DNA of 64,000 nt from Polyangia bacterium (lineage in GTDB: Bacteria; Myxococcota_A; Polyangia; Polyangiales; JAUICN01), in NCBI GenBank assembly GCA_030427835.1, contig JAUICN010000006.1:124001-188000 (forward strand), in the 5' to 3' direction. The notes under the pieces were generated by a model, which ran no database searches, was not told the DNA's origin, and saw only the letters and a program-made list of their open reading frames with translations. Shown piece by piece: positions 53,101 to 62,042 of this stretch. Positions within the stretch are counted from its first letter, which is position 1. Each line of letters begins with the position of its first letter. A program made the translations under genes and the position numbers.

Positions 53101-53545
53101 AACCGGGGAAAAGCTCGCCGGGGATCTCGCCAACCTCCGTCTGAAAGCGCGGTTAGCAGCGCTTGGAGCGGCATTGCAGTTTGGGCGTGGTGGTTTCACC
53201 CGTGCGAAGGAAATCGCGCAGGAGTCCCTCGAGCTCGACCGAAGTTGTGGGCTTGCCCATTTGGCTCTTGCAAACGTGGCACTTGAACGAGGTAGGGATC
53301 CCATCGTCCATCTCCTGGCCGCGGTGGACGGCCATCTTCCACCGGCGGAGGCACTTGGGATGCTCGCACCCAAGCTATCGGGTAGCCGGGCCTGCGAAAT
53401 CGCGCGTCGATACCTACGCATTGCGCCCCAGGGATATGACGCCCGTGCGGCACAGGAGGTCGTACGGGCCTGTCCACAGGCAAGTGTCAGCCCACCGGGA
53501 CTCGGGCTGTCTCCCACGGGGTCAGCTTCCGAAAAACGACCCTGA
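50156..53545 (+). CDS. Large membrane TPR-repeat protein
   Basis: 1129 residues. The N-terminal 120 residues form TPR-like helices (AEKLVNQQDFGEACRVCRRI, GNAGEAREAMLELL). A Pro/Ser/Asp-rich linker (about 130-325) and one membrane span follow (AAKTAGLAALVLVAATALGT, near 331-350). From ~360 to ~1090 run about fifteen TPR units with the canonical pattern (e.g. EAGQPLEAEKAFKKAIELDP). TPR arrays on both sides of a membrane suggest a scaffold bridging cytoplasm and periplasm. It overlaps the convergent kinase gene by 24 bp. The partner is unknown. Confidence 0.87.
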   Translation: MSVVTPIEDLTSKAEKLVNQQDFGEACRVCRRILSHHPELLAVRHLLGNSLMALGNAGEAREAMLELLDQIPNDSIALRLVGESWIRDGDHSQAREYLLRAKSSDPEDTKVDVLLAELDRLPSPDEETLNRWFSHSAQREQSESQSKPSGKGVPPVTGLPGSSHPPPPPGSLGRPTNEQDAETVVGEATPHAVDLGSAAPTPEWSPNLGWGQEGNTDEARTTAWQGASTADAAPQDFSSQDSSRINGGFAGDHVPARSYTQADPLEDLTTGAHIPKISHDPLEAEETRRREPIGPRSSDHDTHDQSRDYEVNPEDFPAPPLRSPKSPGFQIPAAAKTAGLAALVLVAATALGTSTYRWWKASRSEDEILSKIAAAANSGLRTDLEDALRYSSHVQELSTESTAALARGLAIASYEFGQDVEEAYKKAMDTLGAKADRLPDAVIAAIYQGLVQGNPGRVLPPLESFKMDPAQDPSATIAEHHRLNALLLEQQGRMAQAAASAMSAHRVDPNAPRHASLAAIFLAKRGDSPQALRLLDSVQYGDRYPAVRVARARILFSTGDAIERARAEAQAVLKTQQAQATALELAWANLILAKDALSSGENADAFARAQAASGVAQTRDIYFGLELAEAFLRAGGVEDADQVLKTLPVTAGYAARRAVVSAEVAITRGDLPAAKAALGAATRGPHVAFLHGLIAETEGRFDEAKDLYRTAAQDPNEFVRARIRWGGIELNAGNARRAANLLNEARLKAPHDPEVIPLLAKAWLQAGDVDNAKQVLESTLQIRPDAAELLTVKAHIELSQGNAEKALQTFLRVLEHRPEDPEILAAYGRAANEAGQPLEAEKAFKKAIELDPNNGSALIGLADIALQSEEIEHAQQLVDKASQVRVPPDAIDVIRTRLAVWRGAGADVVPALRSIARLTNRPEINLELGIALLQAEQDREARAVLERAQRDGNPMVQAQGALGLAWISLRSGNSGAAKRYLQTGEKLAGDLANLRLKARLAALGAALQFGRGGFTRAKEIAQESLELDRSCGLAHLALANVALERGRDPIVHLLAAVDGHLPPAEALGMLAPKLSGSRACEIARRYLRIAPQGYDARAAQEVVRACPQASVSPPGLGLSPTGSASEKRP

Positions 53546-54880
53546 TCGAAGGGACCAACCGAGCCAGGCAGCACCTGCGGCAGCGGTAAGAAAAAGCACC
53601 ACGCCAAGTACGATCCAACCCGTGCCAATCTTGCGTTCCTGAACAGTTTCAGAAATATCACGCACGTTCAGTGGCGCAATATCCATGGGAGGCCCCGTAC
53701 GCGTATCTTCCAGCAACCCGGCAAGGTTGGCGCGGCCGCTTTCTGAGCTGTCCACGGAGGGTGCCTGGGGTAGCGAGAATCTATCGCCATCGAACCACGC
53801 GCTCGGGTCCTCGAGGGATCCGGTGAGAGTACCCACCTCTGAAATCTCTTCCACCATCAAGGGTTGAGCTCCCGCAGAGCCCTCCTTTCCATCTTCGATG
53901 GAGGTGAAATGCAGCAACTCTTCCTGGATCAGCTGGTCGATCACCGTGGGATCGCTGCTTAAGCGTGGCACTTGCTGAAGCGTGCGTTTCACCACAGTGG
54001 CCAACTCGTAGGAAGTCACCTTGAGTTGATGTTTAAAAATGTACTCCGCGAGGGCGTCGCCAAACTCTGGGGCCGATTGGTAGCGATCCGCTGGATCCCG
54101 GGCGAGAGCCCGTTGAATCACGGCGTCCAGTTCAGGGTCCACATGGGGGTTCAGTCGCTGTAAACTTGGTACAGCAGCTCTTTGTACGAGCTTTACGGTT
54201 TGGTAGTCGGTTTCCCCCACAAAAAGGCGGCGCCCAGCCAGCATTTCCCAAAGTACGATGCCCAGGGAAAAAATGTCAGAACGCAAGTCCACCACTTTTC
54301 CATCGGCAGCCTCCGGCGACAGGTAGCCAAATTTACCTTTGACCACACCAGGGTCGGTCTGTTCGAGCTGGGTACTCGCTTTTGCAAGGCCGAAATCAGT
54401 GAGTTTCACCTCACCTCGCTTGCTCACTAGAATATTTGGAGGGGAAATATCTCGATGAACAATCCCGAGAGACACTCCATGTTCGTCCTGAAGATCGTGG
54501 GCGTAACTGAGCCCACGGCAGGCTTCGATACAAATGTAGATGGCTTCCTTCATGGGAAAAGCCTCGCCGCGGCTCCGCAGCGTCTCTACCAGCTGCTTGA
54601 GGTTCCCCCCATCCACGAACTCCATGACGATGAAGTACGTATCGTCCGAGGCTCCGATATCAAAAACCGTGACGATGTTGGCGTGGCTAAGGCGGGCACC
54701 AAGACGCGCCTCATCCAAAAACATCGCAATAAAGTTCTCATTTTGGGCAAGGTGGGGCAGCACCCGCTTAATGGCTACGGCTTTGCGAAAACCCTGTACG
54801 CTGACCGCTTCTCCCCGGAAGACCTCTGCCATTCCTCCGGATTCCAAGCGGTCGACAACCCGATACCTGTCGTTCGACAT
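53522..54880 (-). CDS. Pkn-type Ser/Thr kinase with C-terminal membrane anchor
   Basis: 452 residues. The kinase domain (8-275) has the glycine loop RLESGGMAEVFRGE, the ATP Lys in KAVAIKRVL, catalytic VHRDISPPNILV, DFGLAKAS and YLSPEAADG. A ~140-residue Ser/Glu-rich linker follows. One membrane span lies near the end (GWIVLGVVLFLTAAAGAAWL) with only about ten residues beyond it, so there is no periplasmic sensor domain. It is divergent from rpe and overlaps the TPR gene tail-to-tail. Confidence 0.93.
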   Translation of the reverse strand: MSNDRYRVVDRLESGGMAEVFRGEAVSVQGFRKAVAIKRVLPHLAQNENFIAMFLDEARLGARLSHANIVTVFDIGASDDTYFIVMEFVDGGNLKQLVETLRSRGEAFPMKEAIYICIEACRGLSYAHDLQDEHGVSLGIVHRDISPPNILVSKRGEVKLTDFGLAKASTQLEQTDPGVVKGKFGYLSPEAADGKVVDLRSDIFSLGIVLWEMLAGRRLFVGETDYQTVKLVQRAAVPSLQRLNPHVDPELDAVIQRALARDPADRYQSAPEFGDALAEYIFKHQLKVTSYELATVVKRTLQQVPRLSSDPTVIDQLIQEELLHFTSIEDGKEGSAGAQPLMVEEISEVGTLTGSLEDPSAWFDGDRFSLPQAPSVDSSESGRANLAGLLEDTRTGPPMDIAPLNVRDISETVQERKIGTGWIVLGVVLFLTAAAGAAWLGWSLRSGSFFGS

Positions 54881-55077
54881 GCTGATTCTGCCCGCTGCAA
54901 AAGAGCAGCCTAGACAGGACCGAGTCTGGAAGTCCTTGGCCTTCCGGTCAAATGCAGCTTCAAATTCACCAATATTCCGCGCGCCCAGGCAGAATTCCGT
55001 GAAACAACCGTGGTCCGCCCGTTGAACCGGTGTGTCGACCAGTTGACAGGAGGCACCGTCAGGGCTTCAATTCACGC

Positions 55078-55800
55078 GTGTCCCCCCAATTTGTGACCGT
55101 CGCCCCGTCGGTCCTGGCCGCGAATTTCGCCGATCTCGCATCCGAAGTTCAAGCTGTACAAAATGCCGGAGCAGACTGGATCCATGTGGATGTCATGGAC
55201 GGCCACTTCGTGCCCAACATCACCATCGGTCCACCGGTGGTGAAAGCGTTGCGTGCAAGCACCACCCTACCGTTGGACGTGCATCTCATGATCGAGAGGC
55301 CGGAACGTTATCTGCTGGATTTCGCCAAAGCGGGGGCCGATACCATTACGGTTCATGCGGAGGCCTGCACCCACCTGCACCGCACCCTACAGGAAACGCG
55401 GGCCACCGGCGCCAAGGTCGGGGTGGCCCTCAATCCCCACACCCCCGTAGATGCCTTATTGCATGTGCTCCATTTGGTGGATTTGGTGCTGCTCATGACT
55501 GTGAACCCTGGTTTTGGAGGGCAGAGTTTCTTGCCAGAGGTTCTTCCAAAAATAGGCAAAGTTCGCGAAAGGGTCGATGCCCTCGGTCGCGACATTCGAA
55601 TCGAAGTGGACGGGGGCATCACTAAGAACACCGCCGCCGACGTGGCCGGGGCGGGTGCGGACACGCTGGTCGCCGGCAGCGCGGTATTCGGCGCCCCGGA
55701 CTATGCCCAGGCGATCAAGGGCATTCGGCAGGCGGCAGAGGCACAGTTGAACATGGGTGTTGGGGAATACCGAGCCACCACCGAAAAGGAAGTACCGTGA
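55078..55800 (+). CDS. rpe: Ribulose-phosphate 3-epimerase
   Basis: Interconverts ribulose-5-phosphate and xylulose-5-phosphate in the pentose phosphate pathway. About 240 residues from GTG at 55078. The TIM-barrel signatures are all present: APSVLAANFADL, WIHVDVMDGHFVPNI (metal and catalytic Asp/His), HLMIERPERYL, VNPGFGGQSFLP and RIEVDGGI. An upstream in-frame GTG at 55030 would add residues that do not match the family. The stop overlaps the GTG start of the FHA regulator by 4 nt, an odd partner for a carbon-metabolism enzyme. Confidence 0.95.
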   Translation: MSPQFVTVAPSVLAANFADLASEVQAVQNAGADWIHVDVMDGHFVPNITIGPPVVKALRASTTLPLDVHLMIERPERYLLDFAKAGADTITVHAEACTHLHRTLQETRATGAKVGVALNPHTPVDALLHVLHLVDLVLLMTVNPGFGGQSFLPEVLPKIGKVRERVDALGRDIRIEVDGGITKNTAADVAGAGADTLVAGSAVFGAPDYAQAIKGIRQAAEAQLNMGVGEYRATTEKEVP

Positions 55801-57179
55801 CCGAGCAAGCAGCCCTTACCACCGTTTTCGAAGACAAAAGGCCCAGTCGTCGTGTGCTTAAACGCAGCAAACTTGTGGTTGTGGACGGGCCCGACGCCGG
55901 CTCCGAGTGCGTAATCGAGAAAGAACGGATCACGATTGGGCGAAGCGTCATCTGTGATCTGGTTCTTGAGGACAAGGCCGTGAGCGGCACTCACGTGGAA
56001 ATCGTGGCTACCGAAAAGGGCATGTTGCTTCGGGATCTGGATTCCACCAATGGATGCTACCTCGGATCAAGCCGCATCAAGGAAGTGTGGATGATGCCTG
56101 GAACCAACATTCGTGTGGGCCAAAGCGTGCTCCGGTTTGAGCTTGCAACAGGCAACGTGGAGTTTGACCTAAGTAAGGAAGATAGGTTCGACAAACTCAT
56201 CGGCCGAAGCGTGCGCATGCGCGAAATTTTTGCGGCCTTGCAGAAGATCGCAACCACCGATCTTACCGTGTTGATTCGAGGAGAAACCGGTACAGGCAAG
56301 GAGCTGGTGGCCCGGGCACTGCACATGCATTCCAAACGCTCCAGCCATCCACTTGTGGTGCAGGACTGCAGTGCCATTCCCAAGGACCTCGTGGAAAGCA
56401 CGCTGTTTGGCCATGAGAAGGGGGCCTTTACGGGTGCCAACGATCGTTTTCGTGGTTCTTTTGAGCAGGCGGATGGCGGCACCATATTTCTTGATGAGAT
56501 CGGTGAACTGGATCTCGCGCTCCAGCCCAAGTTGTTGCGGGTGCTCGAAAATAGGGAAATCAAGCGCGTGGGTGGAGATCGAACCGTCTCCGTAAACGTG
56601 CGAGTGGTGGCCGCCACAAACCGCGATCTTCGGCAGATGGTGAATGATGGCACCTTCCGAGAGGATCTCTACTATCGCCTGAGTGTGGCCCAGGTGGAGT
56701 TGCCAGCCCTGCGAGAGCGCCCGGAAGATGTGGAGCTTCTCGTACAAAACTTCCTTGAAGATTTTTGCCGAAGGAACCCCACCGAACGCTCTGAAAACCA
56801 GTTCTCCATTGCCCCGGACGCCATGGACAGGCTCAAGTCCTATCCCTGGCCCGGCAACGTACGGGAACTCAAAAATACGATTGAACGGGCAGCATCCCTT
56901 GCGGATCATACGGAACTCACCGTCCGGGACCTGATGCCGGCTTCCCAGAAAACACCCGCGGTATCCATGCCCGGTGGAACTTCCGCCGAACAGTTTGTGG
57001 AAGAAAACGTTCCCTTCAAGGAAGCAAAACAACGCATCGTGGATAGTTTTGAGGCGTCCTACCTAAAAGCACTTGTGGACAAGCACGCGGGCAACATTAC
57101 CCGCAGCGCCCAGGCCGCAGGGCTCACGCGTTACCACCTGCGAGAACTGACAAAGCGCTACAGCGTCCGCGGCGACTAG
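55797..57179 (+). CDS. FHA-domain sigma-54 transcription activator
   Basis: 460 residues from a GTG. The N-terminal FHA domain (IGRSVICDLVLEDKAVSGTH ... DLDSTNGCYLGSSRI, about 40-120) binds phosphothreonine, so it probably reads out Ser/Thr kinase activity. The AAA+ domain carries Walker A GETGTGKE (near 162), the sigma-54 contact loop GAFTGA (near 210), Walker B TIFLDEIGEL and the arginine-finger region. A Fis-type helix-turn-helix ends the protein (HAGNITRSAQAAGLTRYHLR). Target promoters are unknown. It is the only sigma-54 activator here. Confidence 0.95.
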   Translation: MTEQAALTTVFEDKRPSRRVLKRSKLVVVDGPDAGSECVIEKERITIGRSVICDLVLEDKAVSGTHVEIVATEKGMLLRDLDSTNGCYLGSSRIKEVWMMPGTNIRVGQSVLRFELATGNVEFDLSKEDRFDKLIGRSVRMREIFAALQKIATTDLTVLIRGETGTGKELVARALHMHSKRSSHPLVVQDCSAIPKDLVESTLFGHEKGAFTGANDRFRGSFEQADGGTIFLDEIGELDLALQPKLLRVLENREIKRVGGDRTVSVNVRVVAATNRDLRQMVNDGTFREDLYYRLSVAQVELPALRERPEDVELLVQNFLEDFCRRNPTERSENQFSIAPDAMDRLKSYPWPGNVRELKNTIERAASLADHTELTVRDLMPASQKTPAVSMPGGTSAEQFVEENVPFKEAKQRIVDSFEASYLKALVDKHAGNITRSAQAAGLTRYHLRELTKRYSVRGD

Positions 57180-57478
57180 GCCGCTTTGGGATCTTCTTGC
57201 TCGGATAGTCGATTGCGCGAATTGAACCGGTAGAGCCCAAGGCCCGTACCAATACCCAGTAGGCCCGCGATCACGGCACCGATGGATGGGGTCCACGGTA
57301 GCGCCTCCCATGAAATCAGAATCGTGAGTGCCACGCCCACAGCACCAAATGTACCCATACCACTGGCAACCCCGATACCCGTGGCACCCAAAAACCCATC
57401 TGACGACGGGGGTGCCAGCACTAGCCCTGTGGCAAGCCCTGCGATCCCAATCACCATGGATGCCAGGTAGAACTCCAT
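57176..57478 (-). CDS. Small glycine-rich membrane protein
   Basis: 100 residues with three hydrophobic segments rich in Gly/Ala/Val (FYLASMVIGIAGLATGLVLA, GMGTFGAVGVALTILISW, SIGAVIAGLLGIGTGLGLY) and a short charged cytoplasmic tail (RFNSRNRLSEQEDPKAA). Unrecognised. It lies 5 nt after the mvaA stop on the same strand, so it is probably the last gene of the mevalonate operon. It overlaps the convergent FHA-regulator stop by 4 nt. Confidence 0.7.
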   Translation of the reverse strand: MEFYLASMVIGIAGLATGLVLAPPSSDGFLGATGIGVASGMGTFGAVGVALTILISWEALPWTPSIGAVIAGLLGIGTGLGLYRFNSRNRLSEQEDPKAA

Positions 57479-57483
57479 AAGCT

Positions 57484-58827
57484 CTATGGAGCCGGCTGAG
57501 CAAACCCGTGGCTGCTCACTGGTGAAAGTTTGGGATCCTGCTTCATGGAATCACGGAGCTGTGCCAATGCGGCATGGGCCGCTTGAAGAGTAACGTCACC
57601 CAGGCGATGGATCCGGTGAGCCACTTTCTCCACTTCGTTTCCACCTGCCCCTGCGGCCACGGCGACTGACCGGGCATGCAGCGCCATGTGGCCACGTTGA
57701 ATACCGTCGGACGCCAACGCGCGAAGGGCCGCCAAGTTGGATGCCATTCCAACAGACGCAACCAGCATGGCAAGTGCGCTGGCCGATTCCACACCGGTCA
57801 TTTTCAGTCCAAGCTTCACACCTTCATGGACCCGAGTGGGGCCACCCACAATTCCAAGGGCCAGCGGAAGTTCCAAGTCTCCCACGAGGTTACCGTCTTC
57901 GTCCTTGCTCCAGGTGCACAGCGGTGAGTACGATCCATTGCGTGCGGCGTAGGCATGGGCCCCCGCTTCCACAGCACGCCAGTCGTTTCCCGTAGCAATG
58001 ACCACTGCGTCCACACCATTCATGATTCCCTTGTTGTGTGTGGCAGCCCGATAAGGGTCCTTTTCTGCAAATCGAGAGGCAAGCACAATCCCGTCGCGAA
58101 CCCGCTCCCCCGTGAAGCTACCAAGCCCAAGAGATATCGCCGGGATCCTGGCCCGAACACGAACCTTCCTTCGATCTGCCAGGTTCGAAAGAATCCGCAG
58201 GCCCACAGAGCCGCCGCCTGAGTTGTTCGCGATGGTTTGAATAATCGGGGCTGCCGCCTCTGCCACAGTATTGACAAGGTTGGCACCCATGGCGTCCTGG
58301 CAGTCCACGATGAAGTGCACGACCACAAACCCATCGCCGAGATCCCTAACCTCCAGATCCACCACGCCACCGCCACGGGCCACAAGCCCTGGAACGGCTT
58401 TGTCACCCAACACCATCAACGCCTCACGGGCCTCTTCAATCGCGTGAATCGTCTGTGCGCTGTGGTCCACATCATGCAGTTCCACCTGGGCAATCATGTG
58501 CGGTGGATCGGCTTGCGCACAGAACCCACCGCCCGCTCGAATCATCTTGGCGGCATTGGAAACCGCCGCCACCACGGAAGGTTCCTCGACTGTCATCGGA
58601 GCAAGAAAGTCCTCACCGTTGATGCAAACATTCAACCCAAGGCAAAAGGGAAGGGAAAACGTTCCGATCACGTTTTCCACAGTCTTGTCTGCTCGTTCCA
58701 CTTCCAGGCCGCCACTATCCAATACAGAAGAGAGGGCCGCTTCGCTAAGTCCCAACAGCTCGGCCGCCCGTTTGCGACGTTCGGAAACGGAGAGCTTATA
58801 AAAACCTGGGATACGTGATTCGGTCAT
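57484..58827 (-). CDS. mvaA: Hydroxymethylglutaryl-CoA reductase, class II
   Basis: Reduces HMG-CoA to mevalonate, or runs in reverse in mevalonate degraders. 447 residues with class II features: short N-terminus (SRIPGFYKLSVSERRKRAAE), catalytic Glu in VENVIGTFSLPF, Lys in THNKGIMNGVDAVV, Asp in VVIATGNDW, and the late His in GHMALHARS. No membrane anchor. It overlaps the phosphomevalonate kinase stop (ATGA), and with the three kinase/decarboxylase genes upstream the biosynthetic direction is likely. HMG-CoA synthase is not in the window. Confidence 0.95.
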   Translation of the reverse strand: MTESRIPGFYKLSVSERRKRAAELLGLSEAALSSVLDSGGLEVERADKTVENVIGTFSLPFCLGLNVCINGEDFLAPMTVEEPSVVAAVSNAAKMIRAGGGFCAQADPPHMIAQVELHDVDHSAQTIHAIEEAREALMVLGDKAVPGLVARGGGVVDLEVRDLGDGFVVVHFIVDCQDAMGANLVNTVAEAAAPIIQTIANNSGGGSVGLRILSNLADRRKVRVRARIPAISLGLGSFTGERVRDGIVLASRFAEKDPYRAATHNKGIMNGVDAVVIATGNDWRAVEAGAHAYAARNGSYSPLCTWSKDEDGNLVGDLELPLALGIVGGPTRVHEGVKLGLKMTGVESASALAMLVASVGMASNLAALRALASDGIQRGHMALHARSVAVAAGAGGNEVEKVAHRIHRLGDVTLQAAHAALAQLRDSMKQDPKLSPVSSHGFAQPAP

Positions 58828-59918
58828 GATGCTGTCCTGTAAAGAGTGCGGTCGTTCGTATCCGTGCGTGCGGGCTCCTGCCGGATACCTTCTACGCCAA
58901 TCGCCAGGTCCAGTGTTTGCAGGCCCGGTTCCGCCTCCACAAGGCCGTCGAAGTATTCAGCGGATTCCAGGTCCGGAAACGCAGCAAAGGCCACGTCGCC
59001 GCCGCCCGCACCGGACGGTTTACTTCCACCGCCACAACGCCGCGCCAATTGGGAAGTTCTGGCAAGGCCTGCTTCCACAATGGGAACCCTTGCGGCGTTT
59101 CCAAGTGCTTCCATGGCATCTTGGTGATGCCGGATCCCCTCGATGAGTTCCGTCGTACCGGTTTCCGTAAGCCCAGACATCATCTGTTCTGCAGCCTGTC
59201 GAATATCGGAAAAGCATTGTCGGTGTAGCTCCCCATCTCGATGTTCAAGCGCTTCCACGCTCCCCACAAAATCCTCGGTTTTTGCGGGTTTGCCCACCCA
59301 CACCACCCGAACATGTTCTAGACTTGTGGAGTTCAATCGTCGAAATGAGGGTCGAGTATCGGCCTGTTCGGCCATGCTGTATTCAAGAACACCGCCGAGG
59401 CAGCTCGCAGCCACGTCCGCCCCACTGCCTCTAGGTGCCACCGCGCGATGCCCGGCCAGGGCGTAGTCAAAAAGCGACTCCCGGACAGAATCGTCGATGG
59501 GCGTACCCATGCGCTGCTGCCAAATCAGTCCCGCCGTGCAGGCGGCTTTCGCGGCCGAAGAGCCAAGCCCAAGCTTCACCCCCCTAAAGCGAAGGGCCCG
59601 ATCGTTGAGCGCAAGGCTCCCTTCACAATGTCCCAAATTCTGTTCCACCAGTTCACGGGTTAGCAATACTTCGGGGGATCGTCCGTCATTTTCCAGGGAT
59701 CCGTGCTCCAGCCGAGGTCGGCTGTCGAAAACGGGGCCCAAGCCGTCACCTGGCTCCTGTAGCTCGAGTGTTCCAAAAACCCGTGCACCCACGGCCGCAA
59801 CCAACGCCACCCCCCCCCGGGTGATCGCGTATTCGCCGGCGAGCATCATTTTGCCTGGTGCGGAAATGGGGTTTCCCGTACTCGCCATACCTGTACTCGC
59901 CATACCGGTCCTAGTCAT
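58824..59918 (-). CDS. mvaK2: Phosphomevalonate kinase
   Basis: Phosphorylates mevalonate-5-phosphate to the diphosphate. 364 residues from the ATG at 59918. A GHMP kinase: NPISAPGKMMLAGEYAI at the start, the ATP loop VKLGLGSSAAKAAC, and the C-terminal GSKPSGAGGGDVAFAAF. The start overlaps the mvaD stop by 8 nt. Two near-identical 15-bp units at 59879-59908 code the N-terminal MASTG-MASTG, so the extreme N-terminus has expanded by repeat and is probably disordered. Assignment among GHMP kinases rests on motif details and operon position. Confidence 0.9.
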   Translation of the reverse strand: MTRTGMASTGMASTGNPISAPGKMMLAGEYAITRGGVALVAAVGARVFGTLELQEPGDGLGPVFDSRPRLEHGSLENDGRSPEVLLTRELVEQNLGHCEGSLALNDRALRFRGVKLGLGSSAAKAACTAGLIWQQRMGTPIDDSVRESLFDYALAGHRAVAPRGSGADVAASCLGGVLEYSMAEQADTRPSFRRLNSTSLEHVRVVWVGKPAKTEDFVGSVEALEHRDGELHRQCFSDIRQAAEQMMSGLTETGTTELIEGIRHHQDAMEALGNAARVPIVEAGLARTSQLARRCGGGSKPSGAGGGDVAFAAFPDLESAEYFDGLVEAEPGLQTLDLAIGVEGIRQEPARTDTNDRTLYRTAS

Positions 59919-60915
59919 GGAACGGCGCGATCCTTTGCACCGCCATGTCCGGGCCAGGCCCAGCCACAAGTGTGGATTCCACCCCAGGTACCCGGGCCAG
60001 AACGCGCTGTATCGTTTTGGCATCCCTGCGCAGGCACAGCGCCTTGACGTGGGGGCCCGCATCCATCGTGGCGTAGACGCCAACTCCACGTACATCCCGT
60101 AGGTCGCGAATCTTGGAAAGCACATCCAAGGTGGTGCCATTCCAGTAACTAAACCAGGGCTCGGAGGTCAGCGTGCACGCGTGAAATGCCATGGTGCTTT
60201 GTTCCATGGCTTCACCCACCACCGCCAAATCACGGTTTCGGATGCCACTGCGGATGGCCCGTGTCCACCTCCCCGCAGAATTCACCCACGGAGCGTAGTA
60301 GGGCGATGTCTTGCGAGAACGTTCCATCCCCTCTGTGGATCCCACCTTCTTTCGGGCTTGGGTCGTCTTTGCGACCACAAGGCACACGTCCCAGAAACCG
60401 GGCCCATGAAGTGGTTTGGCGCACAGAGCGTCATCGCCGGGTTGTCCCGCATTGAGTTGAACAAAACCCCCGTACACGGACCGGGCAGCAGAGGCGCTCG
60501 ACCAACGGGCAAGCCGGCTGATCTGCCTGGGGCGAATCGTTCCCCCCGCCGCACACACAGACGCTGCCGCCAGGGCCGCAAAGCCGGAAGCGCTAGAAGC
60601 CAGGCCCGCAGCGGTAGGAACATGGTTGGTGCTTTCCACAACGGCAAAGAGTTCCAGGCGGTGGTCTTTCCGTACCCGATTCAGAACACGTACCATTCGA
60701 TCGCGTTCTTTTCCTCGGGCAGCTTTCCCATCCAAACGCACCACATCGGACCGCAACCCCTGTACAAACTGCACCCGCGTTTCCGTGAACAGGGAATCCA
60801 ACGTAAGCGAGATACTCGGGACAGCGGGAAGGTTCAGGAGAAGATCAGATTTCCCCCAATACTTCGCAAGGGCAATATTCGTGTGAGCCTTTGCCTGGCC
60901 TGCAAAACCAGTCAC
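59911..60915 (-). CDS. mvaD: Diphosphomevalonate decarboxylase
   Basis: ATP-dependent decarboxylation giving isopentenyl diphosphate. 334 residues, the usual length. The GTG at 60915 is chosen because it overlaps the mevalonate kinase stop (GTGA) and starts at VTGFAGQAKAHTNIALAKYW, the family N-terminus; an open frame extends further but overlaps that kinase. Other signatures are STNHVPTAAGLASSASGFAA and RSVYGGFVQL. The catalytic Asp lies in YATMDAGPHVKAL. Confidence 0.95.
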   Translation of the reverse strand: MTGFAGQAKAHTNIALAKYWGKSDLLLNLPAVPSISLTLDSLFTETRVQFVQGLRSDVVRLDGKAARGKERDRMVRVLNRVRKDHRLELFAVVESTNHVPTAAGLASSASGFAALAAASVCAAGGTIRPRQISRLARWSSASAARSVYGGFVQLNAGQPGDDALCAKPLHGPGFWDVCLVVAKTTQARKKVGSTEGMERSRKTSPYYAPWVNSAGRWTRAIRSGIRNRDLAVVGEAMEQSTMAFHACTLTSEPWFSYWNGTTLDVLSKIRDLRDVRGVGVYATMDAGPHVKALCLRRDAKTIQRVLARVPGVESTLVAGPGPDMAVQRIAPFHD

Positions 60916-61883
60916 TGGGTGCCACCCCGTGGTGTAGGAATTCGGCTCACAAACGAATGGCTGGAAATCCCCTGAAGTTTCTCGCAGAGCTGATTCGCAT
61001 GCTCCGCATCCTTTGCCAACGCAATGACACACCCGCCTCCCCCAGAGCCAGTAAGCTTGGATCCCAGCGCTCCCGCTTCCCGGGATGCACGGCGGAGGGT
61101 CTCCAGTTCGGGTGTGGACAGCATCATGGCACTCAACAGCATATGGTTCATGTCCATCAACTGGCCAAATGCCTTCTGATCTCCATCCGCCAACGCAAGG
61201 CGCCCATTGCGAACGATGGCGCCAATGGCCTCTACGTTGTTCCGAGTCTGCTCGGGTCGGTCCTTCATTTGTTGAGCCACCAAACCTACCATTTCCTGTG
61301 TGGAAGCGCCGCTTCCAGAATTGGCCACCACAAAGTGCCAGGTGCCCTCGCATCGGGAGGCTTGCATGCCGTTGTCCCTTGAAAACCAACCGAGGGCTCC
61401 CTTTGCGGCGATGCTACTGTCCAGGCCGGAAGGGTTTCCGTGAAACACGTTTTCCCACGTGAGTGACATTTCTATTTCTTCATCCTGGGAAAAGTGCTGG
61501 CCGTAGAGCGATGCCACTGCCCGTAGAATAGCAATGGCCATACTGGCGGAGCTGCCAAGCCCAGCGCCCACCGGGGTTTCCACGGTCGCGGTGACGTGGC
61601 ACTTCGTGCTTCGGGAGGAAAACTCACCCAGCAGTCGGTCGAACGCTAGGGCAAGTTGAGAATACTCTGGGGTCTGGCCCTTCAAAAGAACCGGCAGAGC
61701 GATGGTGACGTCGTCCACCCCCCCGGGGAAACGTATTTCCAACACGTCCGTGTCCTGTGGAGTAGCGATCGCTCGTGTGCCGATCCCCAGTGCGGCAGCC
61801 AAAGCAGGTTGCCCGTACACCACGGCATGTTCACCCAGAAGAATGATTTTCCCGCATGCGCGACCGGTGCCTTCCCGTTCCAA
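60912..61883 (-). CDS. mvaK1: Mevalonate kinase
   Basis: Phosphorylates mevalonate at C5, the first committed step after HMG-CoA reductase. 323 residues: ACGKIILLGEHAVVYGQPAL (family N-terminus), ATP loop PVGAGLGSSASMAIAIL, GLDSSIAAKGALGWF with the catalytic Asp, and KLTGSGGGGCVIAL. It is the first gene of the cluster, so the promoter must lie in the 159-bp gap shared with the divergent creD-like gene. The overlap with mvaD suggests coupled translation. Confidence 0.95.
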   Translation of the reverse strand: MEREGTGRACGKIILLGEHAVVYGQPALAAALGIGTRAIATPQDTDVLEIRFPGGVDDVTIALPVLLKGQTPEYSQLALAFDRLLGEFSSRSTKCHVTATVETPVGAGLGSSASMAIAILRAVASLYGQHFSQDEEIEMSLTWENVFHGNPSGLDSSIAAKGALGWFSRDNGMQASRCEGTWHFVVANSGSGASTQEMVGLVAQQMKDRPEQTRNNVEAIGAIVRNGRLALADGDQKAFGQLMDMNHMLLSAMMLSTPELETLRRASREAGALGSKLTGSGGGGCVIALAKDAEHANQLCEKLQGISSHSFVSRIPTPRGGTQ

Positions 61884-62042
61884 AACCCTGGATGGATATC
61901 ACATCGATTCCCTTCGATCGAGTTGTGTCCCGTGGGCCACAGAGCGAGTTTACACGGACACAAACAGCAGTGGTTTTACGGAAACAGAACCAATTTCCAA
62001 CCGCGAAACCCCATGGCACAGACCCTGCTTCTATCCCCATCG

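Noticed and set aside
60916..61389. N-terminal extension of mvaD
   Set aside because: The open frame continues upstream but lies entirely on the mevalonate kinase gene in another frame. The family N-terminus begins at the GTG at 60915.
61656..62042. Extended start for the CreD-like protein
   Set aside because: The extension runs antisense over mevalonate kinase and has no signal or CreD similarity; the ATG at 62043 gives the family length.
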